Below are positions 1 to 8,865 of a DNA stretch of 64,000 bases, in pieces. The first letter of the stretch is position 1. Each line of letters begins with the position of its first letter. Source of the DNA: CAZECR01 sp964510495 (GTDB lineage Bacteria > Patescibacteriota > Patescibacteriia > Magasanikbacterales > GWA2-37-8); assembly GCA_964510495.1 (NCBI GenBank), contig CAZECR010000001.1, forward strand, positions 22,924-86,923. The letters are read 5' to 3'. The position numbers and the translations under genes were made by a program. The notes beneath the pieces are model-generated. The model had not been told where the DNA came from. It did not search any database and saw nothing but the letters and a program-made list of their open reading frames with translations.

Positions 1-1
1 T

Positions 2-94
2 GGTTTCAGTATTCCTAATAATTTTGTCATCGGTTACGGCCTTGATTACAAGCAGCTCAAGCGTAATTTGCCGAGTATTTATTCAAAACAATAA
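2..94 (+). CDS. hpt: Hypoxanthine phosphoribosyltransferase, 3' end only
   Basis: The window opens inside a reading frame that runs from base 2 to a TAA at 92-94. The 30 visible residues include IPNNFVIGYGLDY followed by RNLP, which matches the conserved C-terminal tail of hypoxanthine phosphoribosyltransferases (purine salvage, hypoxanthine or guanine plus PRPP to IMP or GMP). The catalytic PRPP loop lies upstream of the window and cannot be checked. thrS starts 9 bases after the stop with no terminator between, so the two genes are probably co-transcribed. The call rests on a short but characteristic tail. Confidence 0.75.
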   Translation, partial: GFSIPNNFVIGYGLDYKQLKRNLPSIYSKQ

Positions 95-103
95 TTTTTT
101 ACT

Positions 104-1846
104 ATGCATAAAGAAGAACTCGACCACCTTCGTCATTCAGCGGCGCACCTTTTGGCTGCTGCAGTTTTAGAATTATGGCCTAAGGCTAAGCGTACTATTG
201 GTCCGGCGATTGAAAACGGTTTTTATTATGATTTTGATTTCGGCGCTGAAAAAATTGTCGAAGAAGATTTAATTCGTCTCGAAGAAAAAATGCATGCGCT
301 TGCGCCGACCTGGAAAGGGTTTGAACGTAAAGAAGTAAGTGCTGCAGAAGCGAAAGAGTTTTATAAAGATAATGAGTATAAACAAGAATTAATTAATGAA
401 TTTGCAGGTGAGGGGCAGACATTAACATTCTATACCTCGGGAAACTATGCTGATTTGTGTCGTGGGGGACATAGTGAAAATCCCAGCCGTGATTTGCAGC
501 ATTTTAAATTGCTATCGATCGCTGGAGCTTATTGGCGAGGGGACGAAAAAAATAAAATGCTAACCCGTATTTATGGTACGGCCTGGCCAACTCAAGAGGA
601 ATTAACTGAGCATCTTAATCGTTTGGAAGAAGCAAAAAAGCGTGATCACCGTAAACTCGGTAAAGAGCTCGACCTGTTTGTTTTTTCAGATTTAATTGGT
701 CCTGGTATGCCACTGTATACCCCGCGAGGGACAGCGGTCCGCAGTGAAATTATTCGTTTTTCACGCGAGCTTAATAGTCAGATTGGTTTCGAAGAAGTGC
801 ATACTCCCAATGTAAACAAAGCAGAACTCTTTAAGATTTCAGGTCACTATGACAAGTACAAAGACGATATGTTTCGTGTTGTATCGCATTATTCTGAAGA
901 AGAATTTTATCTGAAACCGATGAACTGCCCGCAGCACACTCAGATCTATGCTTCTAAAATGCGTAGCTACAAGGACCTGCCGCTTCGCTTCGCCGATTTT
1001 GCGAATTTGTATCGTGATGAACGACCAGGTGAATTATCGGGTCTTACGCGCTTACGTTGTTTCTCGCAGGATGATGGGCATTGTTTTTGTCGTGAAGACC
1101 AGATCGAAACTGAATTTAATGCTGTGCTCGGAGCAATCACCAAAGCGTTAACTACGTATGGTCTTAAGTATTCTATTCGTTTGTCGCTCCGTGATCCTCA
1201 TCAAAAAGAAAAGTATCTGGGTGATGATGCTACTTGGGAAAAGGCCCAGACAACCCTTACCAAACTTTTGGAAGAAAATAAGATTGATTTCCAAGCGGTA
1301 GAAGGGGAGGCGGCTTTCTATGGACCAAAAATGGATATTATGGCGACTGATTCGCTGGGTCGTGAATGGCAAGTTTCAACAGTACAGCTTGATCTTAATA
1401 TGGCAGTGCGTTTTGACTTAACGTATGTAGACAGCGACGGTAGTCAGAAACACCCGGTTATGATTCACCGCGCTCTTATTGGTTCGCCAGAACGTTTTAT
1501 GGGTATTTTGATCGAACATTATGGTGGTGCTTTTCCGCTCTGGCTAGCTCCAGTTCAATTGGCGATTGTACCTGTTTCCTCTAAACACATCGAAGCAGCT
1601 AAAGCGTGTGCTCAAATATTTAAAGATTCTGGTATTAGAGTATCTGTCGATGAAGCCGATGAAACAGTTGGTAAAAAAGTTCGTACTAGCGCTGGACAAA
1701 AGAATCCTTACATTGTCGTTGTCGGTGACCGAGAAGCGGCGGGTGAAATCTGGACGATTCGGGTCCGTGGGCAAGAAGAACAACTTAAAATGATGCAAGA
1801 AGATTTCAAACAGAAGCTTCTTCAAGAAATAGCTGCTCGTAGTTAA
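104..1846 (+). CDS. thrS: Threonyl-tRNA synthetase lacking the TGS domain
   Basis: Charges tRNA-Thr with threonine in the cytoplasm. The 580-residue protein begins almost directly with the editing domain: HSAAH at residues 11-15 is its HxxxH metal motif, and a CRGGH motif lies near residue 120. The class II catalytic core follows, with motif 2 (YRDERPGELSGLTR) and motif 3 (ALIGSPERFMGILIEHYGG). A C-terminal anticodon-binding domain starts near residue 480 (WLAPVQLAIVPVS). Usual bacterial ThrRS is about 640 residues because of an N-terminal TGS domain of about 60 residues, which is absent here. The ATG at 104 leaves only 9 bases after the preceding stop, so the missing domain is not a start-site error. 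miaA follows 28 bases downstream. Confidence 0.97.
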   Translation: MHKEELDHLRHSAAHLLAAAVLELWPKAKRTIGPAIENGFYYDFDFGAEKIVEEDLIRLEEKMHALAPTWKGFERKEVSAAEAKEFYKDNEYKQELINEFAGEGQTLTFYTSGNYADLCRGGHSENPSRDLQHFKLLSIAGAYWRGDEKNKMLTRIYGTAWPTQEELTEHLNRLEEAKKRDHRKLGKELDLFVFSDLIGPGMPLYTPRGTAVRSEIIRFSRELNSQIGFEEVHTPNVNKAELFKISGHYDKYKDDMFRVVSHYSEEEFYLKPMNCPQHTQIYASKMRSYKDLPLRFADFANLYRDERPGELSGLTRLRCFSQDDGHCFCREDQIETEFNAVLGAITKALTTYGLKYSIRLSLRDPHQKEKYLGDDATWEKAQTTLTKLLEENKIDFQAVEGEAAFYGPKMDIMATDSLGREWQVSTVQLDLNMAVRFDLTYVDSDGSQKHPVMIHRALIGSPERFMGILIEHYGGAFPLWLAPVQLAIVPVSSKHIEAAKACAQIFKDSGIRVSVDEADETVGKKVRTSAGQKNPYIVVVGDREAAGEIWTIRVRGQEEQLKMMQEDFKQKLLQEIAARS

Positions 1847-1874
1847 TTTCTAGGCTCTAACAGTTGCGACGTTT

Positions 1875-2819
1875 ATGGCAATTGAAAAATTACCGAAAAT
1901 TATTGCACTTGCCGGTCCGACCGCTTCCGGAAAAACAGATCTTGGCATTCAACTTGCCAAGCGGTTTAATGGTGAAATTATTTCGGCTGATTCGCGTCAG
2001 ATATATAAAAAAATGACGATCGCAACCGGTAAGCCCTTAGGGGTGTGGCAGGAGGTGGACGGAACATCCGCGTACGTGGTAGAAGGCGTGCCACATTACT
2101 TGATGGACTTGATTGACCCGGGGGAAGAATTTACACTTGCGCAGTTTAAAGAATCGGCACTGAGTGCGATTCGTCATATATTTCAGCGTGGCAAAGTCCC
2201 TCTTATCGTTGGTGGAACTGGGCTCTATTTGTGGTCACTCATCGATAATTTATCCCTCCCACCCGTTGCGCCAAATAAAAAATTACGTGATGGACTAGAA
2301 GGCAAAAGCTTGGTTGAGCTCGTTGAGCTCCTCCGTAATATAGATCCTAAATCCGCCCTTAAAGTTGACCTAAAAAATCAGCAGCGGGTTATCCGTGCTT
2401 TAGAAGTGGCAATTTTGACCGGTAATTCTTTTACCGAGCAGCAACTAAAGGGGGATCCTCTATTTGAGGTGCTGCAGCTTGGAATACGGCGCCCGCAGGG
2501 CGAGCTCAACGAACGCATTAATGAACGTATTAAGCGTCAATTTGAAGACGGTATTATTGAAGAAACTAAAGATTTAATCAGGCAGCATTACCAGTGGAAT
2601 TTATCCAGTATGAAGGGTATTGGTTACAAAGAAATTGATCATTATTTGCGCGGGGAACTCAGTCTCAAAGAAGTGCGGGAGAAAATTCAAGGAGCAACAC
2701 GCCGGTATGCCAAACGACAACTAACGTGGTTTAAGCGCGATGATCGAATTATGTGGCTGCCGCCTGAAAATTTTGACGCGGCAGCCAGATTAATTAGTGA
2801 TTTTTTAGCTGAAGAGTAA
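1875..2819 (+). CDS. miaA: tRNA dimethylallyltransferase
   Basis: Adds a dimethylallyl group to A37 of tRNAs that read codons starting with U. The 314-residue length is normal. The P-loop GPTASGKT is near residue 14, DSRQIYKKM follows near residue 39 (the conserved DSxQxY substrate motif), and the tail has RRYAKRQLTWFKRD, the conserved tRNA-contact segment. It lies 28 bases after thrS on the same strand and probably belongs to the hpt-thrS-miaA transcription unit. It converges with the 633-residue membrane protein gene, whose stop is only 6 bases away. Confidence 0.96.
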   Translation: MAIEKLPKIIALAGPTASGKTDLGIQLAKRFNGEIISADSRQIYKKMTIATGKPLGVWQEVDGTSAYVVEGVPHYLMDLIDPGEEFTLAQFKESALSAIRHIFQRGKVPLIVGGTGLYLWSLIDNLSLPPVAPNKKLRDGLEGKSLVELVELLRNIDPKSALKVDLKNQQRVIRALEVAILTGNSFTEQQLKGDPLFEVLQLGIRRPQGELNERINERIKRQFEDGIIEETKDLIRQHYQWNLSSMKGIGYKEIDHYLRGELSLKEVREKIQGATRRYAKRQLTWFKRDDRIMWLPPENFDAAARLISDFLAEE

Positions 2820-2825
2820 TTATTT

Positions 2826-4727
2826 CTATTGTGCTTTCAGCGGAATCTCATTGCCCGTAAGCTGAAGTGTTTCTCCGGTAACGGTGTCTTCGGCGGTGAT
2901 AGTCACTTTTGAAATTAAAGTATTTTGAGTAGGGTTTTTGCTACCCAGTGTTACGGTAAAGGGCCAGGCCAATACATCGACGCTCTCCGGCATCTCTGGA
3001 ATAGTCCAGGTAAGTTTTTTGGTAGTGGTGTCAAAAGTCGCAGTTCCAGCTGGAACAGTAGAAGTGCTTATTGCTCCAACACTGCCAAAAACTGTTGCGC
3101 TGAGGACTATGTTTTTGAGCGGATGGACAGTGTTATTGATAATCCAATTAATAGCGTGCTCCTCCTGTCCGCCTTGGGTGGTCGAGGTGTCGCGAGCTTC
3201 AAAACTAAGATCGGAGTTTATGGTTACATTGATGGGAGAAGCCGAGGCAGTTTTTTGAGCTCCGCTTACATCCGTGTAAAGTACCGTAGCTAAACTAGTG
3301 ATTTTGGATTCAGTAAAGTTTTTGAGATCAATATCGTCATTAGTTTTGAGGGGAAGTTGGATGTCGATATTTAATTCCTGCCCAGCCTTAAGCGTGGCAA
3401 GTTCTGGTATTTTTTTCTTAGTCCAGCTAATTTGGCCGTGGCGGAGTGCCTCACTAATTTGTTCTCCTTTTATGTCGCCGTCGTATTTGTCAGTAATTGC
3501 GGACCATTTAAGAATACTTTGGTTTTTATACGATGGCCCATCTATAGCAAGAAGCGCAGAAACATCTTTAATATCGCTGGTGCTGGTATTCTTAATACGC
3601 ACGGTAAAGTTAAGTGTGTTACCGGGTGTTACAGACTGATTATCGAGCTTGCCGTTTATAGCAACGCTTACCAGCGTGCCAGTTTTTACAATAGTGCTTT
3701 CGACACCACTATCAACAATTTTATACAGCTCTCCTGTTCCAGGAGTTACGATAGAAAGATTCGCCCTGATTGGGAAAGTACCACCTTCTTCATCGTTCAA
3801 GGTGCCTCGAATAACAAATGTGCGTGGTGATGCATTTGTTAGGGTCGAGGAAGCAGTATTTTTAATTATCCACTGCTTACCATCACTCAGTGCAGGAGTT
3901 GTGGAAGCGATGGCAAAATTCGCTGGTAAGACAGGGGTTAGACGCAATTCAGAAAAACCGGCAGAAGTATTGTTTTTAACAACAAATGTAAATTCAGTTT
4001 GACTACCAGGGCTAATTTTATCAGCTGCTTGGATAGCAACCGTAAAAGGCGAATTGGTTACGGTGGTTACCATATCAGCTGTTTTTTGAAGTGTTGAGTT
4101 GATATTTTTAGGCTGGTATTTAAGTGAGAGTCGGAGTGAGCCTGCTTGATTGATCGCCCCGTACGTTACCCCCGTGATAGTGATAGTGCCTTCGCTGTTA
4201 GCCGGAATCGTACCAATTGCTGCCTCATTATGAGTAGCATTACCCAGTGTGACAGAGCTGCTATTGTAAATAAAGCCAGCCGGGTACCAAATGTCAAGAG
4301 TGGCATTTGTGATGTCGGTATCCTGATTATTAGTATAGGTAATTTTATAGGTCGTTGTGGCACCGAGAGTAACCGCATCAGGTCCTTCGATGCTGAGAGA
4401 AACTTGGTTGTCCTGGCCTCTTCCACTATTTGGTACTACAAAAAAGCCGATCCATGCGGCAAACGCCATGAGCGAGCCGATTATTAAAACAACCATAATG
4501 AAACCAAGCACAGGATGCCTTTTTTTGATATCAATTTTTTTCATATCAGGCATGCGACCGTTTTCATTTTGGTAAATAGAAGCAAGGCCGCTATCAATCC
4601 TTTGTTCAGCTTCGCTTGGAAGTGCTTTTTTGCGCGATACTAATTTTTTAGTACGCAACTGGGGTTTTTTGCGTGGTGTCGTTTCTTCTTCGGGTGATTG
4701 GTCGTCAATTTCGTGAGGCATAAGCAA
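2826..4727 (-). CDS. Single-pass membrane protein with repeated Ig-like (DUF11/CARDB-type) extracellular domains
   Basis: 633 residues. A charged cytoplasmic N-terminus of about 75 residues precedes one membrane segment (about 76-98, rich in V, I, L, A and F). The rest is a long extracellular part of tandem beta-rich modules with phrases such as LGATTTYKITYTNNQDTDI, PGSQTEFTFVVKNNTS and PGNTLNFTVRIKNTSTSDI. These resemble the DUF11/CARDB type of Ig-like repeat in surface proteins. It ends 38 bases downstream of the DUF4012 gene in the same direction, so the two are probably one envelope operon. The start could be Met1 or Met3. Molecular function is unknown; a cell-surface adhesive or structural role is inference. 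Confidence 0.7.
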   Translation of the reverse strand: MLMPHEIDDQSPEEETTPRKKPQLRTKKLVSRKKALPSEAEQRIDSGLASIYQNENGRMPDMKKIDIKKRHPVLGFIMVVLIIGSLMAFAAWIGFFVVPNSGRGQDNQVSLSIEGPDAVTLGATTTYKITYTNNQDTDITNATLDIWYPAGFIYNSSSVTLGNATHNEAAIGTIPANSEGTITITGVTYGAINQAGSLRLSLKYQPKNINSTLQKTADMVTTVTNSPFTVAIQAADKISPGSQTEFTFVVKNNTSAGFSELRLTPVLPANFAIASTTPALSDGKQWIIKNTASSTLTNASPRTFVIRGTLNDEEGGTFPIRANLSIVTPGTGELYKIVDSGVESTIVKTGTLVSVAINGKLDNQSVTPGNTLNFTVRIKNTSTSDIKDVSALLAIDGPSYKNQSILKWSAITDKYDGDIKGEQISEALRHGQISWTKKKIPELATLKAGQELNIDIQLPLKTNDDIDLKNFTESKITSLATVLYTDVSGAQKTASASPINVTINSDLSFEARDTSTTQGGQEEHAINWIINNTVHPLKNIVLSATVFGSVGAISTSTVPAGTATFDTTTKKLTWTIPEMPESVDVLAWPFTVTLGSKNPTQNTLISKVTITAEDTVTGETLQLTGNEIPLKAQ

Positions 4728-4765
4728 AGAAAAAAAATCAAAAATACTTCAGTGTATAAAATTGT

Positions 4766-7402
4766 TTAGTGGTTTTTACTCATAATAATACTCCAAATAG
4801 TATCGGTGGTAAGATTCGGGACAGTAATCTCGGCACCGTTCGTAGCCAAGTTTACTTCATCGCCACTTTTCCAGATTGGGTTCCAATCATTTGGGAAAAT
4901 AATTTGGCTCGTGAATGAACTGATTGAACCGGATTGTCGTTGTACTACCAGGCTATAGTCTGCAATCGGAGCCTTGGGTGAAATAAGTTTAACTAAGAAA
5001 TTACGAGTATCACCATCTGCTTTGGTAACAACCTTAAAAGGTAGACGATAGGTAAATTGTACCTGGCTTGTTTGTCCAGCAGGAGTAATAACCCAATTAC
5101 CAAAGGAGGTTTTGTTGAATTCGTTAATGACGTGGGTGCCGGAAGCGGAGTCAATACTAACCAATTTTTCTTGTTCAGTTAAAAAACCATCTTTTTTGTA
5201 CCAGCTTTCCGGAGCTCTGAAACTGGTGTCATCGGGCCAAGTAAAACCACCTGCCGAAAGCAGTGTACTTCCCTCAGGAACATACACGCGTAAATAATCG
5301 GTATTGGGCGCTCCATATAATTTTTCAGTAGCGTCCCCTTGGTGTGTGCGAGTAATAGTAACAGTGTCAACGACAGATCCGTCATCTTCGACAAGCGCTT
5401 GGTGCGTGATGGTTTGTTTAATTTCGGCATCACTTTTTTGACCTTGAATATTCGTGTTTACCACCATGAGATAATCTTGACCGTCATGCGTGGCGGTAAT
5501 GTGACCGCCCCAGCCAAATGAAGTGATGCTTGCTTCGGTAGCCTTATCAGTAAAGTAGGCTTGAATGTCTTTTTCGTTAAGTGATTCGTGAATATTTTTG
5601 AGGAGTCCAAGCATGTTTGCTGAACTAAGTGTGCTGAGGCGGCTAATCAGTGTTGGGGCCAGGTCACTGAGAATCTGTTTTGGTTTATTAAGTTTTTTTT
5701 CAGGACCTTCTTCAACTACCTGTTGAATTGTCGTGAGTGCATTGTCTGCGGTAAGCGTGAGGCCGCGTTCGTCGTCAACAACGGGTCCAACAAGGTTAAG
5801 TAGTTTTTCAAGCACGGTCGCATTGACAGCGATAACGCCATCGAGGGTTACACCGCGACTGTGGCGGTAAAACCAGAGCATTTTTTCACTGCTTGCACTA
5901 AAATCCGGAAACCAATTGGCATCTTGGAATTCCCAGCGTTTGTTGGTGAGGAGTAGTGGAGTAGGTGGTTCAACGAATTGATCAAGCTGCCCTTGAAGGT
6001 CATAGCTCCCTCCGGGAGGAATATCGAATTTGATAATCTGACCGTTTTTCACTTCAACTATTGCAAAACTACCCAAAAAACCACCTGTCGGCCGAATTTC
6101 GGCCGGATTTTGAAAGGCGATAAGGTAGCGGCGTAAACCTTCTCCGCCAAATATTTCATTAATAGGTTCTTCTAAACTGTTGATATTTTTGAGGTCATGT
6201 ACAGTGGCAGCAAAAAGTGTTCGGAAATTGCTGAAAGTGTCTTGGTATTCGTTTGGTAAAACGCTCGGGTCTACTTGGTTTAAGTTTTCGACCGCATTTT
6301 CGTAATTAGGCAAGGCAGGTTTGAGCCCTTGTAAGAGTAGATTAATTTTAGTAAGTGGGGTAGTGCTCGCAGTGCCGGCGGCGGTAACGCTCGCGAGGAG
6401 GTAGCTGTTCCCAACGGTAATTTGTTGTCCGGCAATAAGTAATTTTTGGCGGCTGGTAATTTGATCGCTCACAACCGGAATGGCGCTAACAATTGTTTCA
6501 AGCCACTGGTATTTTTGAAGTGTAGTTATAGCTGCGTCAAAGTGAGTGAGGGCGGTTTGCGTGGAATCGGTTGCGTCAATTAGGTTGGAAGCGAGGAGTT
6601 GGTGGGTTGAATCTTCGAGCGCTTTAAAACCGGCTGTGCTATTTTCAACCACGGCTACTTTATTTTTTTGAAGCTCGACGTAATAACTGCGAGCCGGCAA
6701 GGGGATGATGCCGAGCAGTGTGATGATAAGCAGGGTAAAGGCCGTTGCCCGTTTGCTGGGTCCGTGGAGTACTAACTCGCGAGCGCTCCTCGCACAGTGG
6801 AGCGCTTTCTCTTCGAGTGTTCTGGTAAGGGCGATAATTTTTTGATCATACGTATTTTGCCAGCTGGAAATTCGTTCACGAAGTGGAAGCTTGTTTTTGG
6901 AAGGACTAACTTTTTTGATACGAAGAGTGGTTGTTTTTTTGATTTCAACGACAGGGGTGTGTGGACTTGGCACAGAGACTTCATTCAGCGCTCGGGATAA
7001 CCCCGGCAGTGCGGCAGCGGGAGGAAATTTCAAGAGGCGTTTAGCGCTCGTGGCAATAGCCTCTAATTTAAGAACCTCGACTCGTGAAGCCGGTGTTTCA
7101 GACTGAAGGGTTTTTTCTTGACGATAATGGTAGTTTGGGTTAGAAGATTTTTTGGGAGAGGCTGCTTCAATATGGTCCCAAAGCGATGAAGATTGTCGTT
7201 TTAGATTAATAATATGGGGCGATGCTGGTGGTTCGGTGGTTACATGGTGAACAAAAAAATGTACCTGAGTAGGAGCAGGAGCGTTTTCGGTTTTTTGCGG
7301 AGCGCGGCGGGTGTGTAATGAAGGACACGTAGACTTGTTGTGTCCAACTTTGGTACACAGACCGCAGCGGCGTAGCTGAAGATGTTTGCTTTTTTTAGGC
7401 AT
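4766..7402 (-). CDS. DUF4012 envelope protein with N-terminal CCHC zinc knuckle
   Basis: 878 residues. The N-terminus carries a perfect zinc-knuckle pattern C-x2-C-x4-H-x4-C at Cys13, Cys16, His21 and Cys26. A basic, proline-rich cytoplasmic stretch of about 190 residues follows, then one membrane segment (about 218-235, TLLIITLLGIIPL) and a large extracellular region. The DUF4012 signature is in the middle (RRYLIAFQNPAEIRPTGGF, then LGSFAIVEVKNG). DUF4012 proteins are common in CPR genomes and often lie near polysaccharide genes; their activity is unknown. The gene is first in a two-gene unit with the Ig-like membrane protein. The zinc knuckle on the cytoplasmic side is unusual for an envelope protein. 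Confidence 0.8.
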   Translation of the reverse strand: MPKKSKHLQLRRCGLCTKVGHNKSTCPSLHTRRAPQKTENAPAPTQVHFFVHHVTTEPPASPHIINLKRQSSSLWDHIEAASPKKSSNPNYHYRQEKTLQSETPASRVEVLKLEAIATSAKRLLKFPPAAALPGLSRALNEVSVPSPHTPVVEIKKTTTLRIKKVSPSKNKLPLRERISSWQNTYDQKIIALTRTLEEKALHCARSARELVLHGPSKRATAFTLLIITLLGIIPLPARSYYVELQKNKVAVVENSTAGFKALEDSTHQLLASNLIDATDSTQTALTHFDAAITTLQKYQWLETIVSAIPVVSDQITSRQKLLIAGQQITVGNSYLLASVTAAGTASTTPLTKINLLLQGLKPALPNYENAVENLNQVDPSVLPNEYQDTFSNFRTLFAATVHDLKNINSLEEPINEIFGGEGLRRYLIAFQNPAEIRPTGGFLGSFAIVEVKNGQIIKFDIPPGGSYDLQGQLDQFVEPPTPLLLTNKRWEFQDANWFPDFSASSEKMLWFYRHSRGVTLDGVIAVNATVLEKLLNLVGPVVDDERGLTLTADNALTTIQQVVEEGPEKKLNKPKQILSDLAPTLISRLSTLSSANMLGLLKNIHESLNEKDIQAYFTDKATEASITSFGWGGHITATHDGQDYLMVVNTNIQGQKSDAEIKQTITHQALVEDDGSVVDTVTITRTHQGDATEKLYGAPNTDYLRVYVPEGSTLLSAGGFTWPDDTSFRAPESWYKKDGFLTEQEKLVSIDSASGTHVINEFNKTSFGNWVITPAGQTSQVQFTYRLPFKVVTKADGDTRNFLVKLISPKAPIADYSLVVQRQSGSISSFTSQIIFPNDWNPIWKSGDEVNLATNGAEITVPNLTTDTIWSIIMSKNH

Positions 7403-7650
7403 GCCAAGTAACTAGAAAATCTAGACTGTAGTATACACTATTTTCAAGTCTTTCCCTAGCTAAAAATGGCTTATTTATCCACTGCTCGTTCTATGGAAGG
7501 TGAATACATTACTTGAAGTAAATTGTGCGTAGTTTGGGTGTCTAAAATTTTTAAAAAATATCATGAACACTATTCGTATCCACCCTTTTTTGATCAACGA
7601 TTGATCTTTTAGCTCTTTTGGCATATACTTACCGAATCTAATTTCTTCTT
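7403..7650. promoter_or_regulatory. Divergent intergenic region with promoter for the MgtE-N/NRAMP operon
   Basis: Non-coding gap between two divergent units. On the plus strand TTGATC at 7601-7606, a 17-bp spacer and TATACT at 7624-7629 form a good promoter for the gene at 7651. The -35 is part of a small repeat in which TGATCAACGATTGATC places TGATC twice. On the minus strand a TATACT-like box (complement at 7429-7434) precedes the DUF4012 gene, but its -35 is weak. No riboswitch fold was recognised by eye. Confidence 0.6.
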
Positions 7651-8862
7651 ATGCCGTATCTTAGCCAAATTTTGGGAAGCCGTATAGAAGACGGTGCTGA
7701 CAAATACGTTGGAAAATTAGCCGATCTTGTTGTTAGGCCTGCAGCAGGAGCCTATGCTTCTTTATTATTTTTGGCCGTTAAACAACCTGGAATAAAACAG
7801 TGTCGGTTTATTCCGTACAGTCATGTTGAAAACATGAGTCGGAGCCAGATTGACCTCAAAAGTTTGCAGGAAAAAATTCCAGCAGTAATGGCTCAAGATG
7901 ATTGGGTGTATTTATCACGCGATGTTTTGGATCAGCAAATTGTTGACGTTGCTGGGGCACGTGTGGTTAGGGTCAACGACCTTAGAATAGGCCTCTTTGA
8001 AAATCAAATGTCTATTCTTGGTATTGATATTAGTTTTAAAGGATTGTTGCGACGTTTAGGTTTATCGTGGTTTGATTTCGGTGATTGGTTTAAGGTTAAT
8101 TTAATTGATTGGCGTAAAACACAGCTCGTGAAAGGAGCTGTAAAATTAAGTACTGTTTCCAGCGAGCTAACAAGGTTGCACCCAGCAGATTTAGCCAATA
8201 TTATTGAAGACTTGAGCATTAAGCAAGGTAGTACGCTTGTTGAATCGTTGGACGAAGCAACGGCGGCAAAAGTTATGGAAGAGATTGATCCTGAGTTGCA
8301 AAAGGCGCTGGTGCAGCGCCTCAGCCGCGAAGAGGCAGTTAAAATTATCGGTCAAATGTCAATTGATGAAGTTGTTGACCTCTTAAAAATCTTACCCAAG
8401 GAGGACGCTCGGGTTTTTATCTCGCAGTTAAAGAATGTAAATCTTAAAAAGATTGAGAATTTAATTGAATACGAAGACGATACTGCCGGAGGTCTCATGA
8501 CAACTGAATTTGTGACGGCAGCCATGGAGTGGAATGTTGAGCAGGCTATGGCAGAAGTGCGCCGCATGTCACCGCAGTTACGATCAATTTTGTATGTGTA
8601 TGTAGTTGATGCGGAAGGATTCTTTAAAGGTGCTCTATCGCTCCGTCGTCTGCTCGTTGCTGAAAAAGAGACGGCCTTGCAAGATTTGGTTCAGGAATTC
8701 TCGGCTCAAGTAACCCTGCAATTAGACGATGAAATTAACCAGATAATTACTATTATGACTAAGTACGACTTGTATTTTGCAGGCGTGCTTGATAAACGCG
8801 GAAAGTTACTTGGCGTCGTTTCGATTGATGACGTGATGCGTCAAATCGCACCTAAAGCCTAA
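7651..8862 (+). CDS. PRC-barrel / MgtE N-domain / CBS-domain protein without a channel
   Basis: 403 residues, soluble. An N-terminal PRC-barrel-like part (about 1-130) is followed by the MgtE intracellular N domain (about 165-295; ELTRLHPADLANIIEDL, helical repeats with DAR and EEAVKIIGQM) and two CBS-type segments, including DTAGGLMTTEFV, a characteristic MgtE sequence. In MgtE Mg2+ channels this cytosolic part senses Mg2+ and gates a C-terminal five-helix pore. Here the pore is missing and the next gene, 3 bases downstream, encodes an NRAMP-type transporter. The inferred role is a regulatory subunit or metal sensor for that transporter. The start has a TATACT promoter about 20 bases upstream. 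Confidence 0.85.
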   Translation: MPYLSQILGSRIEDGADKYVGKLADLVVRPAAGAYASLLFLAVKQPGIKQCRFIPYSHVENMSRSQIDLKSLQEKIPAVMAQDDWVYLSRDVLDQQIVDVAGARVVRVNDLRIGLFENQMSILGIDISFKGLLRRLGLSWFDFGDWFKVNLIDWRKTQLVKGAVKLSTVSSELTRLHPADLANIIEDLSIKQGSTLVESLDEATAAKVMEEIDPELQKALVQRLSREEAVKIIGQMSIDEVVDLLKILPKEDARVFISQLKNVNLKKIENLIEYEDDTAGGLMTTEFVTAAMEWNVEQAMAEVRRMSPQLRSILYVYVVDAEGFFKGALSLRRLLVAEKETALQDLVQEFSAQVTLQLDDEINQIITIMTKYDLYFAGVLDKRGKLLGVVSIDDVMRQIAPKA

Positions 8863-8865
8863 GGT

